Below are positions 24,857 through 34,802 of a stretch of DNA of 64,000 nt, in pieces. Origin of the DNA: an uncultured Sulfitobacter sp. (lineage in GTDB: Bacteria; Pseudomonadota; Alphaproteobacteria; Rhodobacterales; Rhodobacteraceae); assembly GCF_947500075.1 (NCBI RefSeq), contig NZ_CANMQS010000004.1, forward strand, positions 535,278 through 599,277, read 5' to 3'. The notes under the pieces were generated by a model that saw only the letters and a list, made by a program, of their open reading frames with translations, was not told where the DNA came from and ran no database searches. The position numbers and the translations under genes were made by a program. Position 1 is the first letter of the stretch; every line of letters begins with the position of its first letter.

Positions 24857-26212
24857 ATGAACCAGCACTCTGGATTTGGCAAAAAGACGCTTCTGGGCGC
24901 TGCGATGGGAGGCACCCTGCTGCTGACCGCCTGTGCGGAGGACCAGGTATATCTGCCGGGCCTGCGCGAAAACGTGCGGTCGGTTCTGCAAGACCCGCAA
25001 CTTGCCGCGCCGCTTGAAGGCGAAGTGAAGGCCGAGAACACCAGCCAGCCGATTGCCCTGCCGGCCGCCGCAAACAACGCAAGCTGGGCGCAAAGCCCCG
25101 GCACGGCGCAGTTCCGCACCGCCCATCCCGCCCTGCGCGCGGCCCCGCAACTGGCGTGGAGCGCGGACATCGGCGCAGGCGACAGCCGCAAGCAACGCAT
25201 CACCGCGGCCCCCGTTGTGGCGGGGGGCCGCGTGTTCACGCTGGATGCCGGCGCGCGGGTGACGGCAACCTCGACCTCTGGCGCGACATTGTGGTCACGC
25301 GACCTGACACCGCCTGCCGACAGCGAAGGGCAGGGGTCCGGCGGGGGCCTCGCAGTGGAAGGCAACACGCTCTATGTCTCCGTCGGTTTCGGCATCCTTG
25401 CCGCACTGGACGTGGAGACGGGCGGCCTGCGCTGGCAGCAGGATCTGGATGCCTCCGGCTCCGGCACGCCAACGATCGTGGGCGATCTGGTCTATCTGAC
25501 CGGGGGGGACGACACCGGCTGGGCTGTGCGCAAATCCGATGGCAAGGTGCAGTGGCAGGTGGGTGCCAGCACCAGCTATGCCAACGTGCTGGGCGCGCCT
25601 GCGCCTGCCGTGACCGATCAATTCGCCATCTTCGGCTTCGGCTCCGGCGAAGTGCGTGCCGTGTTCCGCCGGGGCGGCGTGGCCCGCTGGGATGCTTCTG
25701 TTGTGGGCAAACGCCCCGGCCGGGCGCTGTCTTCGCTTTCTGACGTGACCAGCGCGCCTGTGGTGTCTGGCGACACCGTCTATGTCGGCAACCAATCGGG
25801 CCGTCTGGCCGCCCTGAACGTGGACAGCGGCAACGCCCGCTGGACCGCCCGCGACGGCGCGGTGCGCCCGGTCTGGCCCGTGGGTGGCAGCGTCTTTGCG
25901 ATCACCGATCTGAACGAACTTGTCCGTCTGGACGCCAGCGACGGCAGCCGCATCTGGGGCGTGCCGCTTGAGAAATTCGTCAAGGAAAAGCCCAAGCGCC
26001 AGTCCGAGGTCTATGCCCACCACGGGCCCATCGTGGCCGGAGGCCGGGTGATCGTCGCCTCCAACAACGGCGTGCTGCGCAGCTTTGATCCGGTCAGCGG
26101 TGCGCTGGTAGGGGCGGTGGAAATCCCCCATGGCGCGACCACGCAACCGGTTGTGGCAGGGGGTACGCTTTATGTCGTCTCCACCAAGGGGCAATTGCAC
26201 GCCTTCCGCTAA
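24857..26212 (+). CDS. bamB: Outer-membrane assembly lipoprotein BamB
   Basis: About 451 residues. A lipoprotein signal with lipobox LLLTAC (Cys26 if the ATG at 24857 is used) is followed by a PQQ-type beta-propeller. Repeats such as GGRVFTLDAGARVTATSTSGATLW, NTLYVSVGFGILAALDVETGGLRWQQ and DTVYVGNQSGRLAALNVDSGNARW are clear. As part of the BAM complex it helps insert beta-barrel proteins. An in-frame ATG at 24845 is an alternative start. It lies between the yfgM-like gene and der, a conserved order. Confidence 0.93.
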   Translation: MNQHSGFGKKTLLGAAMGGTLLLTACAEDQVYLPGLRENVRSVLQDPQLAAPLEGEVKAENTSQPIALPAAANNASWAQSPGTAQFRTAHPALRAAPQLAWSADIGAGDSRKQRITAAPVVAGGRVFTLDAGARVTATSTSGATLWSRDLTPPADSEGQGSGGGLAVEGNTLYVSVGFGILAALDVETGGLRWQQDLDASGSGTPTIVGDLVYLTGGDDTGWAVRKSDGKVQWQVGASTSYANVLGAPAPAVTDQFAIFGFGSGEVRAVFRRGGVARWDASVVGKRPGRALSSLSDVTSAPVVSGDTVYVGNQSGRLAALNVDSGNARWTARDGAVRPVWPVGGSVFAITDLNELVRLDASDGSRIWGVPLEKFVKEKPKRQSEVYAHHGPIVAGGRVIVASNNGVLRSFDPVSGALVGAVEIPHGATTQPVVAGGTLYVVSTKGQLHAFR

Positions 26213-26269
26213 GGGGCTATAGCGCGCGTCTGAGCGGGCCATACCGGGCCGCCAACCCTGTGAGCCGTC

Positions 26270-27727
26270 ATGTCCTTTACCCTCGCCATTGTGGGCCGCC
26301 CGAATGTGGGCAAATCCACACTCTTCAACCGCCTTGTGGGCAAACGTCTGGCTTTGGTCGATGACCAGCCGGGGGTGACGCGCGACCTGCGCGAAGGCGC
26401 CGCACGGCTGGCGGATCTGCGGTTCACCGTGGTCGACACCGCCGGATTGGAAGAGGTGACCGACGACAGCCTTCAGGGCCGCATGCGCCGTTTGACGGAA
26501 CGGGCGGTGGACATGTGCGACATTTGCCTTTTCATGGTGGATGCCCGCACGGGGATCACGCCGTCGGATCTGGTCTTTGCCGACATCCTCCGCAAGCGGA
26601 GCAAGCAGGTGATCCTCGCCGCGAACAAAGCCGAAGGCCGCGCGGCCGAAGCGGGCGTGATGGAGGCCTATTCGCTGGGTCTGGGCGATCCGATCAGCCT
26701 GTCCGCAGAGCACGGCGAAGGTTTAACAGACCTCTATAACGTCTTGATGCCATTGGCAGATGCCTTTGCGGAGAAGGCGCAGGACGACGCGCCTGAAACG
26801 GACGTGGACCTCGACGAAGACGGTGATGAATTTGCCGTCCCGCAGCCCACAAACGCCAAACCGTTGCAGGTGGCCGTGGTGGGCCGCCCGAACGCTGGCA
26901 AATCCACCCTGATCAACCAGATCGTTGGGGAGGACCGCCTGCTGACCGGACCGGAAGCGGGGATCACCCGTGATGCCATCTCCCTGCGCACGGAATGGCA
27001 GGGTGTGCCGATGCGGATTTTCGACACCGCAGGCATGCGCAAGAAAGCCAAGGTGCAGGAGAAGCTGGAAAAGCTCAGCGTCAGCGACGGCCTGCGCGCG
27101 GTGAAATTCGCCGAAGTGGTGATCGTGCTGCTGGACGCGGAAATCCCCTTTGAGCAACAGGACCTGCGCATCGCCGATCTGGCCGAACGGGAAGGCCGCG
27201 CGGTGGTCGTCGCGGTGAACAAATGGGACATCGAGGAAGACCGTCAGGCCAAGCTCAAGGACCTCAAAGAATCATTCGAACGCCTGCTGCCGCAACTGCG
27301 CGGCGCGCCGCTGATCACGGTGTCGGCCAAGACGGGCCGGGGCATGGACCGCCTGCACGACGCGGTGATGCGCGCCTATGAGGTGTGGAACCGCCGGGTC
27401 ACAACCGCGCAGCTGAACCGCTGGCTCACCGGCATGCTGGAACAGCACCCGCCGCCCGCACCGCAGGGCAAACGCATCAAACTGCGCTACATGACGCAGG
27501 CCAAGACGCGCCCCCCCGGTTTCGTGGTGATGTGCAGCCACCCTGACAAAGTGCCCGACAGCTATAACCGCTATCTTGTCAATGGCTTACGGCTCGACTT
27601 TGACATGCCGGGCACGCCCATCCGGCTGTGGATGCGCGGCCAGAATGACGCCAACCCCTACAAGGGCCGCAAGAAAGCCGCGCCCTCGAAGCTGCGCAAA
27701 CACACGCAGGGGCGGCGCAAGGACTGA
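26270..27727 (+). CDS. der: Ribosome-assembly GTPase Der (EngA)
   Basis: A 485-residue double GTPase required for 50S ribosomal subunit maturation. Both G domains are intact: P-loops [12 protein letters not shown] (residues 8-19) and [12 protein letters not shown] (near 205-216), DTAG in each, and NKAE/NKWD base-recognition motifs. An acidic linker ([13 protein letters not shown]) separates them. The C-terminal KH-like domain ([40 protein letters not shown]) is followed by a basic tail. Confidence 0.97.
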   Translation: MSFTLAIVGRPNVGKSTLFNRLVGKRLALVDDQPGVTRDLREGAARLADLRFTVVDTAGLEEVTDDSLQGRMRRLTERAVDMCDICLFMVDARTGITPSDLVFADILRKRSKQVILAANKAEGRAAEAGVMEAYSLGLGDPISLSAEHGEGLTDLYNVLMPLADAFAEKAQDDAPETDVDLDEDGDEFAVPQPTNAKPLQVAVVGRPNAGKSTLINQIVGEDRLLTGPEAGITRDAISLRTEWQGVPMRIFDTAGMRKKAKVQEKLEKLSVSDGLRAVKFAEVVIVLLDAEIPFEQQDLRIADLAEREGRAVVVAVNKWDIEEDRQAKLKDLKESFERLLPQLRGAPLITVSAKTGRGMDRLHDAVMRAYEVWNRRVTTAQLNRWLTGMLEQHPPPAPQGKRIKLRYMTQAKTRPPGFVVMCSHPDKVPDSYNRYLVNGLRLDFDMPGTPIRLWMRGQNDANPYKGRKKAAPSKLRKHTQGRRKD

Positions 27728-27732
27728 AGCGA

Positions 27733-28449
27733 TTACGCCCGCTGATAGGCCCGCACTGTCGGCCAGAGCATGAACACCGCCCCGCCCAGGGCCAGATAGG
27801 CCACCGGCGGGGTCACTCCCCAATTCTCCACCACCACGGCCACCAGCGCCCAGATCACCGCGATGCCATAGGTCGGCACCCGGCGCAGCGCGGATTGCAC
27901 CACCACCGCCAGCACAATCGCAAGGCCCACAAACACCATCGCCGCCGTGACCTCATCCATCACGCCATAGCCCGCTGCCAGCAATCCCAGCGACACACAA
28001 GACGCCGCTGACAGCCACCCGGCATAGAGCCCCACTGGCCATGCGGCCCAGACCACATCATAGCGCGGCGCAATGAACAGCGCGGCCAGCGCGCTCAGCA
28101 ACATCACCCAGATCAGCACCGACGCCCAGACCGGGCTGGCCACCGCCACAGCCAGCCAGACCGTGCCCACGGCGAGCGACAGACACAGCGGCAGGCGCAT
28201 GTCATGCCACTGCCCATCGCGCGGCGCGCGCAGCATCCCCCAGGCCATGCCGAGCGTCAGCCAAAGGTAAATCAGCCCCCAGATCGAAAACGCATAGCCC
28301 GCAGGCTGCACCGGCGGGTCCTCTTGCGGGACGGGGAACTGGTTGGGATCAAAGCCGTCAAAATCCAGCACCACGAAGGGGGAGACGGCAAATGCGATGG
28401 CCAGCAGGAGGGTAAGCAGGGCAAGGCCCGGGCGCAGCAGCGCAGACAT
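27733..28449 (-). CDS. TspO/MBR-like tryptophan-rich membrane protein
   Basis: The 238-residue protein has about seven hydrophobic segments and the segment PAGYAFSIWGLIYLWLTLGMAWG, with aromatic and Pro/Gly spacing like the TspO/MBR (tryptophan-rich sensory protein) family, though it is longer than the five-helix TspO of about 160 residues. Later helices include AAWPVGLYAGWLSAASCVSLG. TspO proteins bind porphyrins and affect tetrapyrrole or stress signalling; that role is not demonstrated here. It is convergent with der (5 bp apart). Confidence 0.75.
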   Translation of the reverse strand: MSALLRPGLALLTLLLAIAFAVSPFVVLDFDGFDPNQFPVPQEDPPVQPAGYAFSIWGLIYLWLTLGMAWGMLRAPRDGQWHDMRLPLCLSLAVGTVWLAVAVASPVWASVLIWVMLLSALAALFIAPRYDVVWAAWPVGLYAGWLSAASCVSLGLLAAGYGVMDEVTAAMVFVGLAIVLAVVVQSALRRVPTYGIAVIWALVAVVVENWGVTPPVAYLALGGAVFMLWPTVRAYQRA

Positions 28450-28545
28450 GGTTGAACCTTTTTGTTCAGTACAGCCAAACAGGTAGCAGCCCCGCCCCCC
28501 ATGTCAAAGAGTAGTACTTGGTCTCATGCGTTCATGGACGCGCAC

Positions 28546-29079
28546 TTAATTGGCGGCACATTGCGCAACCCTTTTTTGGCTGGCTGCGGTGTCCGCATTT
28601 ATGAGCTGCGAGAACGTCATACTGGCGGTCAGGCAGGCTCTTTCAAAAGGACTATTTTCACGGAATTGGCTCATGTTGAAGATCTGTATGTCGACGTCTC
28701 TTTCACCGTTGAGCTCTATCTTCAGATTGGTAAGTGCTTCGAGACGCGTGGACTCTCGAAGCGTCTTTGCAGCAGGGCTCCGTATCGCCTGAAGCACACC
28801 ATCGGGCAACTGCTTGAGTTCGGACTTTCCGGCGACAAAGAAGATCCAGACGTCAGCCGCGAAGAAGGAAGTCCAGGTCTCATGCTTCTGACTGAATTCG
28901 ATCTGTCCATTCCCAAGCGTCTCGAGTTCTTCGATGAAACCGAGGGGAGGGTGTTGAACGGACACGACAACACTGGGAACCGCCTCCGCAGCCGATGCAG
29001 TGTGATGCTCGAAAGCAAAGCAGGAACATGCAGCAAGTGCGAGGTATGCAGCGCGGGTAGCGAAGGATCTGTGGGCCAT
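28546..29079 (-). CDS. Secreted protein of unknown function
   Basis: About 177 residues with an N-terminal signal sequence (RAAYLALAACSCFAFEHHTASA, cleavage probably after ASA). The start was placed at the ATG behind AGGGGACAAG. The mature region has two cysteines (ERACLTAS, RVAQCAAN) near its C-terminus and mixed alpha/beta composition; no family was recognised. Its base composition and codon use are less GC-biased than the neighbours, and a long antisense ORF overlaps it, so horizontal acquisition is possible. Same strand as the TspO-like gene, 96 bp upstream of it. Confidence 0.65.
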   Translation of the reverse strand: MAHRSFATRAAYLALAACSCFAFEHHTASAAEAVPSVVVSVQHPPLGFIEELETLGNGQIEFSQKHETWTSFFAADVWIFFVAGKSELKQLPDGVLQAIRSPAAKTLRESTRLEALTNLKIELNGERDVDIQIFNMSQFRENSPFERACLTASMTFSQLINADTAASQKRVAQCAAN

Positions 29080-29489
29080 CTTGTCCCCTATAACGTCCTG
29101 CACCGTCGCTTAAAGTACCCGCGCGCGGCCCGTCAATGGCATATTGATTGCCCAAACGATACCTTTGCCGCGTAGTGCAACGCGCAGCACCCACGTCAGG
29201 GCAATCCCTGCGTGTTCTGCGTCTATCGGAAAGGCCGTTGATAAAAAGGCGGCGCCGCCGTTCGGATGTCTGAGCAGGGTGTCCCCCGCACGTGTAACGT
29301 CAAACGTGAGCCCCCGTCACGGGGCCTCTATCCTAAAGTGCGGACGGGGTGGAAAGCCCCGCCTGCGGTCATCGCGATGAGGACGGGTTCTACCCAAAAC
29401 ACCCTAAGAACCCGTAGTGCCCGCGTTCTCCCCTTGCGGGCACCACGCAACAGCCAGAGGCCACGTCAGACACCCTGCCACCGCCCTGG
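29080..29489. other. Long intergenic region with a candidate structured RNA
   Basis: No credible gene was found here. AGGGTGT (29276-29282) and ACACCCT (29399-29405) can close a roughly 130-nt domain that contains several GC-rich internal stems, and a perfect 8-bp hairpin GTGCCCGC...GCGGGCAC follows at 29417-29443. This could be a small RNA or a repetitive element; neither strand can be excluded. Nothing else was recognised in 29080-29270. Confidence 0.4.
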
Positions 29490-29514
29490 CCCCTCTTTTT
29501 GGCCAAAAATATCC
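29490..29514 (-). repeat. Dispersed ATATTTTTGGCCAAAAAGAGGG motif (family 3), copy 3
   Basis: CCCCTCTTTTTGGCCAAAAA then TATCC, the consensus on the minus strand. It lies 44 bp beyond the serS stop codon and points the same way as serS. Confidence 0.8.
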
Positions 29515-29557
29515 TAGTGCCCCGTCCGCCAAGCAGCGCGACAAAACCTGTAGCGTG

Positions 29558-30850
29558 CTACACCAGCACCCCATCCGCGCTGAGCGTCGTCTTACCGCCC
29601 AGATAGCGCCCCAGCACCTCCGGCAACACCACAGACCCGTCCGCGCGCTGGCCATTCTCCAGCACCGCGATCAGGCACCGCCCTACCGCCAGACCGGAGC
29701 CATTAAGCGTATGCACAAACTGCGGCTTGCCGCCGTCGGCAGGCTTGAACCGCGCATTCATGCGCCGCGCCTGAAAATCCCCGGTGGTGGAGACGGAGGA
29801 AATCTCCCGGTAGGTTGCCTGCCCCGGCACCCAGGCTTCAATGTCAAACGTCCGCCGCGCGCCAAAGCCCATGTCGCCGGTGCACAGGATCACCGTGCGG
29901 TAGGCAATGCCCAGCCGCTCCAGAATATCCTCGGCACAGCGCAACATGCGCTGCTGTTCGGCCTCGCTCTCATCGGGATGGGTGATGGAGACCATCTCCA
30001 CCTTCTCGAACTGGTGCTGGCGCAGCATGCCAGCGGTGTCACGCCCCGCGCTGCCCGCCTCGGAGCGGAAGCAGAGCGTATGCGCGGTGTAGCGGCGGGG
30101 CAGGGTGGCCGCCTCGACCACCTGATCGGCTGCCGTATAGGTCAGCGGCACTTCGGAGGTGGGCACCAGCCACATGCCCTCTTCGGTGCGGTAGCTGTCT
30201 TCGCCGAACTTGGGCAGTTTGTCGGTGCCGTACATCGCCTCATCGGTGACCAGCACGGGCGGGTTCACTTCCGTCAGGCCGTTTTCATCCACATGGGTGT
30301 CGATCATGAACTGCGCCAGCGCGCGGTGGATGCGGGCCACGGCACCGGACAGCACCACAAAGCGGCTGCCGGAAATCTTCGCAGCGGTCTCGAAATCCAT
30401 CGACGCTGCCACGCCCTTGATCTCGAAATGCTCAACGGGATCAAAGTCGAAGTTGGGTTTGCCGCCCCATGTGCGCACCTCGACGTTGTCGTTTTCATCA
30501 GCGCCCTGCGGCACGTCTTCGGCCGGGCTGTTGGGCAGCCGGGCGAGCATGTCCGTCAGCTGCGCGTCCAGCGCCTTGGCTTCCGCCTGCATCTCGGCCA
30601 CTTCGGCCTTTTTCTCGGACACCAGCGCGCGCAGGCGTTCGAATTCCGCCTCATCGCCACTGGCCTTGGCGGCCCCGACAGATTTGGAGGCCTTGTTCTG
30701 CTCGGCCTGTGCCGCCTCAGCCGCGGCGATCTTGGCGCGGCGGGCCGTGTCGAGCGCCAGCACCTCCGAGGACACCGGCGCATCCCCGCGGCGCGCGAGT
30801 GCGGCGTCCAGAGCGTCAGGGTTTTCGCGGATGGCGCGGATGTCGTGCAT
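29558..30850 (-). CDS. serS: Seryl-tRNA synthetase
   Basis: The 430-residue class II synthetase charges tRNA-Ser. The N-terminal coiled-coil arm that contacts the tRNA long variable arm is clear (residues 25-105, e.g. [33 protein letters not shown]). Class II motif 2 is [26 protein letters not shown] and motif 3 lies in [20 protein letters not shown]. Start chosen at [10 protein letters not shown] behind GGAAG; a longer in-frame extension has no support. A family 3 repeat follows its stop. Confidence 0.97.
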   Translation of the reverse strand: MHDIRAIRENPDALDAALARRGDAPVSSEVLALDTARRAKIAAAEAAQAEQNKASKSVGAAKASGDEAEFERLRALVSEKKAEVAEMQAEAKALDAQLTDMLARLPNSPAEDVPQGADENDNVEVRTWGGKPNFDFDPVEHFEIKGVAASMDFETAAKISGSRFVVLSGAVARIHRALAQFMIDTHVDENGLTEVNPPVLVTDEAMYGTDKLPKFGEDSYRTEEGMWLVPTSEVPLTYTAADQVVEAATLPRRYTAHTLCFRSEAGSAGRDTAGMLRQHQFEKVEMVSITHPDESEAEQQRMLRCAEDILERLGIAYRTVILCTGDMGFGARRTFDIEAWVPGQATYREISSVSTTGDFQARRMNARFKPADGGKPQFVHTLNGSGLAVGRCLIAVLENGQRADGSVVLPEVLGRYLGGKTTLSADGVLV

Positions 30851-30931
30851 GGGTTTCTTCCTTGAAGGGCTGTGTCGCCCCATCTTTTAGCGAAACTTGC
30901 GGGAAGGGACAGCAGAGATTTGCCGCAACCC

Positions 30932-31651
30932 TCAACCGCCGCGCGGGGTGCCGGACAGGGCCGCCACCGTCTCGCGCAGCCAGCGGTCGGGTGGGGCGGT
31001 CAAGGCGGTGGTCTCCTCTCCCGTGCCCAGCCGCGCCACCAGCACCCCCGCAACCCGCCAGCCTGCGGGCCTGCGCAGCAGCGCCGGGCCGCCGGAATTG
31101 CCCGACACCACAGGACAGCCCAGCTCCATCTGCCGGTTCAGGCGGCCCTGCCGGAGCGGGCAATCGAAGTGGCCCACAGGGGCCAGCGTGCCGCTGCGCA
31201 GAAAGCCGATTGTGGCAAACTGTGTGGCATTGCGCGCCTCCCCCTCCAGCAAGGGAAGCGGGCGCACGACACTGGCGGGCAGCGGGCGCGCCAGATGCAG
31301 CAATGCCAGATCCACCGCAAACCGCGCCATGCCCTCACGTTCGGCATAGGCGGGATGGATGTGGATGGCGCGCGATGGCACAGCGGCCCGCGCCCGCGGT
31401 CCCAGCCCACCGGGCATGAACCAGCGCGTGCCGACCGCATCGCCAACGCAATGCGCCGCCGTCAGCACCAGATCAGGCGCAATCAGCGTGCCGGTGCATC
31501 CCCTGTCGCCCAGCGGCCCTTCGCTGTTGACCACACCCACGGCGGCGAACATCGCAGCTTCCGCAGGACGCAGGGGTTCAACGGTCTGCGCCCCCAGCGG
31601 CAGGGCGCAGAGCAGGGCCAGCGCCGTCAGGGCGTTGCGCCACATGTTCAT
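30932..31651 (-). CDS. Secreted trypsin-like serine protease
   Basis: The 239-residue S1-family (chymotrypsin-fold) protein has a signal peptide (MNMWRNALTALALLCALPLGAQ) and a complete catalytic triad: His in LTAAHCVG, Asp in AVDLALLHLARPL and Ser in SGNSGGPALL. A GCTGTLIAPDLVLTAAHC opening is typical of the family. There is no PDZ domain, so it is not a DegP-type protease. It probably acts in the periplasm or outside the cell. It is upstream of serS on the same strand (82 bp) and divergent from yajC. Confidence 0.9.
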   Translation of the reverse strand: MNMWRNALTALALLCALPLGAQTVEPLRPAEAAMFAAVGVVNSEGPLGDRGCTGTLIAPDLVLTAAHCVGDAVGTRWFMPGGLGPRARAAVPSRAIHIHPAYAEREGMARFAVDLALLHLARPLPASVVRPLPLLEGEARNATQFATIGFLRSGTLAPVGHFDCPLRQGRLNRQMELGCPVVSGNSGGPALLRRPAGWRVAGVLVARLGTGEETTALTAPPDRWLRETVAALSGTPRGG

Positions 31652-31843
31652 CTGATCTCCCCCCGGCGGACATCGCACGAAGGGCAGACTGCCTCTTTCC
31701 CGGTGACCTGCCAAGGCCCCATCATATCTCCACTCAAACCCCGCCGGATCGCCTTGCATTGGCCTGCGCCCGCGCATAGGTTCTGCCAAACGCAGCGGGG
31801 GGCCAAGCCCCACCTGCCGCAGCCCTGAGACAAGAGGACCCCC

Positions 31844-32122
31844 ATGCAAGGCATCGAGCAATTTATCCCGCTGATCCTGATTTTCGCGATCATGTACTTC
31901 CTGCTGATCCGGCCCCAGCAAAAGAAGGTGAAGGAACATGCCGCCATGGTGGCCGCGCTGCGCCGGGGGGATCAGGTGGTCACGCAGGGCGGGGTGATTG
32001 GCAAGGTTGTCAAAGTCAAGGATGACGGTGAAGTCGAAGTGGAAATCGCCGACGGTGTCAAAGTCCGCGTGGTCCAGTCCACCATCGCCACCGTGGTGTC
32101 CAAGACCGAACCCGCCAAATAA
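31844..32122 (+). CDS. yajC: Sec translocase accessory protein YajC
   Basis: The 92-residue single-pass membrane protein has an N-terminal helix (FIPLILIFAIMYFLLIRPQQKKVKEH) and the conserved LRRGDQVVTQGGVIGKVVKVKDDGEVEVEIADGVKVRVVQSTI domain. YajC associates with SecDF. The yajC-secD-secF order here is the classical one and implies an operon; secD starts 58 bp downstream. Confidence 0.96.
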   Translation: MQGIEQFIPLILIFAIMYFLLIRPQQKKVKEHAAMVAALRRGDQVVTQGGVIGKVVKVKDDGEVEVEIADGVKVRVVQSTIATVVSKTEPAK

Positions 32123-32180
32123 GCGCGCGGGGCCACACCGCCCCACGCCGCGACGACCCGCAAGCTGAAAAGGCGGACCG

Positions 32181-33830
32181 ATGATTCAGATTGACCTGTG
32201 GAAACGGATTGCCATTGTCCTGACCTGCGCCGTGGGCCTGTGGCTGGCGATGCCCAACCTCTTTTACACACCTGTTGAGCAACACAACGACGCGGCAAAG
32301 GAGATTGAGCTGTCAGGTGCCACGCCTGAACTGGAAGCACAGGTGGCGCTCTGGCCGGAATGGATGCCGTCGGGTCTGGTCAACCTTGGCCTTGATCTGC
32401 GCGGCGGTGCGCATCTGCTGGCCGAAGTGCGGCTGGCGGAGGTCTATGCTGCCCGCATGGAAGCGCAATGGCCCGAGGTGCGCGACGCCCTGCGCAGCAT
32501 TTCCCCTGTCCGGCGGCAGGAATCACCCTCCGATGAGCTGCGCGTGCGCTTGCAGGACCCCACCAAGATGGCCGAAGCGCTGGCTGTTGTACGCGATTTG
32601 GCGCGGCCCGTACCGTCCATCACCGGCATCGCGGCAAACGACATTGACGTGAACGGCGCGGATGGGATCATCACCATCACCCTGTCAGAGGCCGAACGCA
32701 CCTCCACCGATGAACGCACGATGCAGCAATCGCTGGAGATCATCCGCCGCCGCATCGACGAAGTGGGCACACGGGAGCCCACCATTCAACGGCAGGGCGC
32801 GGACCGGATCCTCATTCAGGTGCCTGGTGTCGGCTCAGCCGCTGAGTTGAAAGCGATCATTGGCACCACCGCGCAGCTGACCTTCAACCCGGTGGTCAGC
32901 CGCGGCACGGATGAGAATGCCAATCCCGGCATCGGCAACAAGATCGTGCCGTCGATTGATGAGCCGGGGGCGTTCTACACCATCGAATCCGCTGCCGTCG
33001 TGACAGGTGAAGAACTGGTCGATGCACAGCCTGCCTTTGACCAGAACGGCTCCCCTGCGGTGAACTTCCGCTTTAACACCTCCGGCGCGCGCAAATTCGG
33101 CGACTACACGGCTGAGAACATTGGCGCGCCCTTTGCCATCGTGCTCGATGACGAGGTGATCAGCGCCCCCACCATCCAGAGCCATATTCCGGGCGGGTCC
33201 GGCATCATCACCGGGAATTTCACGGTCGAGGAATCGACCAATCTGGCCGTGCTGCTGCGCGCGGGTGCCTTGCCTGCGGGCCTCGACTTTCTGGAAGAAC
33301 GCACCATCGGCCCGGAACTGGGCCAAGACAGCATCGACGCAGGCAAGGTCGCGACCATCGTGGCCTTCGTCGCGGTGCTGTTCTTCATGTTCGTCAGCTA
33401 TGGCCTCTTCGGGATCTTCGCCAACATCGCGCTGATCATCAACGTGGGCCTTCTCTTTGGCTTGCTGAGCCTCATCGGCGCGACCCTGACCCTGCCCGGC
33501 ATTGCGGGGATCGTGCTGACGGTGGGGATGGCCGTGGACGCCAACGTGCTGATTTTCGAGCGTATTCGCGAGGAACTCAAAACCGCCAAAGGCCCCGCCC
33601 GCGCGATCTCCCTTGGCTATGAAAAAGCGCTGAGCGCGATCATCGACGCCAACATCACCACGCTGATCACCGCAACGATCCTCTTTGCCATGGGCTCCGG
33701 CCCGGTGCGGGGTTTTGCGATCACGCTGGGGCTGGGCATCATCACGTCGGTCTTTACGGCGATTTTCGTGACCCGCCTGATGGTGGTGATCTGGTTCGAG
33801 GCCAAGCGGCCCAAAACGGTTGAGGTCTGA
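32181..33830 (+). CDS. secD: Protein translocase subunit SecD
   Basis: The 549-residue RND-superfamily membrane protein uses the proton gradient to complete protein export. Features are the first helix (IAIVLTCAVGLWLAMPNLFY), LGLDLRGGAHLLAEV, a large periplasmic P1 region including RRIDEVGTREPTIQRQGADRILIQVPG, and five C-terminal helices with GIAGIVLTVGMAVDANVLIFERIREEL. The conserved Asp in VDANV is the expected proton-relay residue. Complete and in normal order with yajC and secF. Confidence 0.97.
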   Translation: MIQIDLWKRIAIVLTCAVGLWLAMPNLFYTPVEQHNDAAKEIELSGATPELEAQVALWPEWMPSGLVNLGLDLRGGAHLLAEVRLAEVYAARMEAQWPEVRDALRSISPVRRQESPSDELRVRLQDPTKMAEALAVVRDLARPVPSITGIAANDIDVNGADGIITITLSEAERTSTDERTMQQSLEIIRRRIDEVGTREPTIQRQGADRILIQVPGVGSAAELKAIIGTTAQLTFNPVVSRGTDENANPGIGNKIVPSIDEPGAFYTIESAAVVTGEELVDAQPAFDQNGSPAVNFRFNTSGARKFGDYTAENIGAPFAIVLDDEVISAPTIQSHIPGGSGIITGNFTVEESTNLAVLLRAGALPAGLDFLEERTIGPELGQDSIDAGKVATIVAFVAVLFFMFVSYGLFGIFANIALIINVGLLFGLLSLIGATLTLPGIAGIVLTVGMAVDANVLIFERIREELKTAKGPARAISLGYEKALSAIIDANITTLITATILFAMGSGPVRGFAITLGLGIITSVFTAIFVTRLMVVIWFEAKRPKTVEV

Positions 33831-33833
33831 TCC

Positions 33834-34802
33834 ATGCGTTTGCGTCTCTTTAAAGAAGCACCGAACTTCGACTATTTCTCCCGCTGGAAACTATGGCTGG
33901 GCATTTCGGGCGTGATGATGGTGGTGGCGCTGGTGTCCTTCCTGTTGCAGGGCCTGAATTTCGGCATCGACTTCCGTGGCGGCACCACGATCCGCACCGA
34001 AAGCACGCAGACCATCGACATCGGCGAATACCGCGCCGCGATGGAGGCGCTGGAACTGGGCGACATCACCATTACGGAAGTGTTCGATCCGTCTTTCCGC
34101 GAAGATCAGAACGTCGCGATGATCCGCATTCAGGCGCAGGACGATCAGGAAGCCGTGACGGTGGAGACCATCGAAGCCGTGGAAGGCGCGTTGAAAGCGG
34201 TGCGCCCGGACATCAAGTTTGTCTCGGTGGAATCGGTGGGCCCCAAGGTTTCAGGCGAGTTGATCCAGACTGCGGCGATTGCCGTGATCCTCGCCATTGG
34301 GGCCGTCCTGATCTACATCTGGCTGCGGTTTGAATGGCAGTTTGCGGCAGGCGCGGTGCTGGCGCTGGTGCATGACGTGCTGTTGACCATCGGTATCTTT
34401 TCAGAACTCCAGATCCGGTTCGATCTGGCGATCATCGCGGCGCTGCTGACCATCGTGGGCTATTCGCTGAACGACACCGTGGTGGTGTTCGACCGGGTGC
34501 GGGAGAACCTGCGCAAGTACAAGAAACGCCCGCTGGCCGAGGTGCTGAACCTGTCGATCAATGAGACGATGGCGCGGACCTTCATGACGTCCTTCACCAC
34601 GCTGCTGGCGCTGATCGCGCTCTTTGTGCTGGGCGGCGACGTGATCCGGGGCTTCGTCTTCGCGATGATCTGGGGTGTGATCATCGGGACCTATTCGTCG
34701 ATCTTCGTGGCTTCCGCGATCCTGCTCTACTTCGGGGTCAAGCGCGACTGGTCCAAACCTGACGCCAACGCCGGGAACCAATACGCCAACATTGATGCCT
34801 GA
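33834..34802 (+). CDS. secF: Protein translocase subunit SecF
   Basis: The 322-residue partner of SecD. It shows the SecF signature GLNFGIDFRGGTTIRTE, and TM4 with LTIVGYSLNDTVVVFDRVREN, where the Asp is the proton-relay counterpart of that in SecD. Later helices carry SINETMARTFMTSFTTLLALIALFVLGG. It begins 3 bp after secD and ends overlapping the start of the downstream TauE-like gene by 8 nt. Confidence 0.97.
   Translation: MRLRLFKEAPNFDYFSRWKLWLGISGVMMVVALVSFLLQGLNFGIDFRGGTTIRTESTQTIDIGEYRAAMEALELGDITITEVFDPSFREDQNVAMIRIQAQDDQEAVTVETIEAVEGALKAVRPDIKFVSVESVGPKVSGELIQTAAIAVILAIGAVLIYIWLRFEWQFAAGAVLALVHDVLLTIGIFSELQIRFDLAIIAALLTIVGYSLNDTVVVFDRVRENLRKYKKRPLAEVLNLSINETMARTFMTSFTTLLALIALFVLGGDVIRGFVFAMIWGVIIGTYSSIFVASAILLYFGVKRDWSKPDANAGNQYANIDA

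Noticed and set aside
28462..29175. A 237-codon plus-strand frame opposite the unknown secreted protein
   Set aside because: The minus-strand frame has a signal peptide and a ribosome site; the plus frame has neither. Kept in mind because neither protein has known homologues.
29276..29405. SRP RNA, tmRNA or RNase P RNA in the serS-downstream gap
   Set aside because: None of the conserved signatures of these RNAs could be found, so only a generic structured-RNA candidate is reported.
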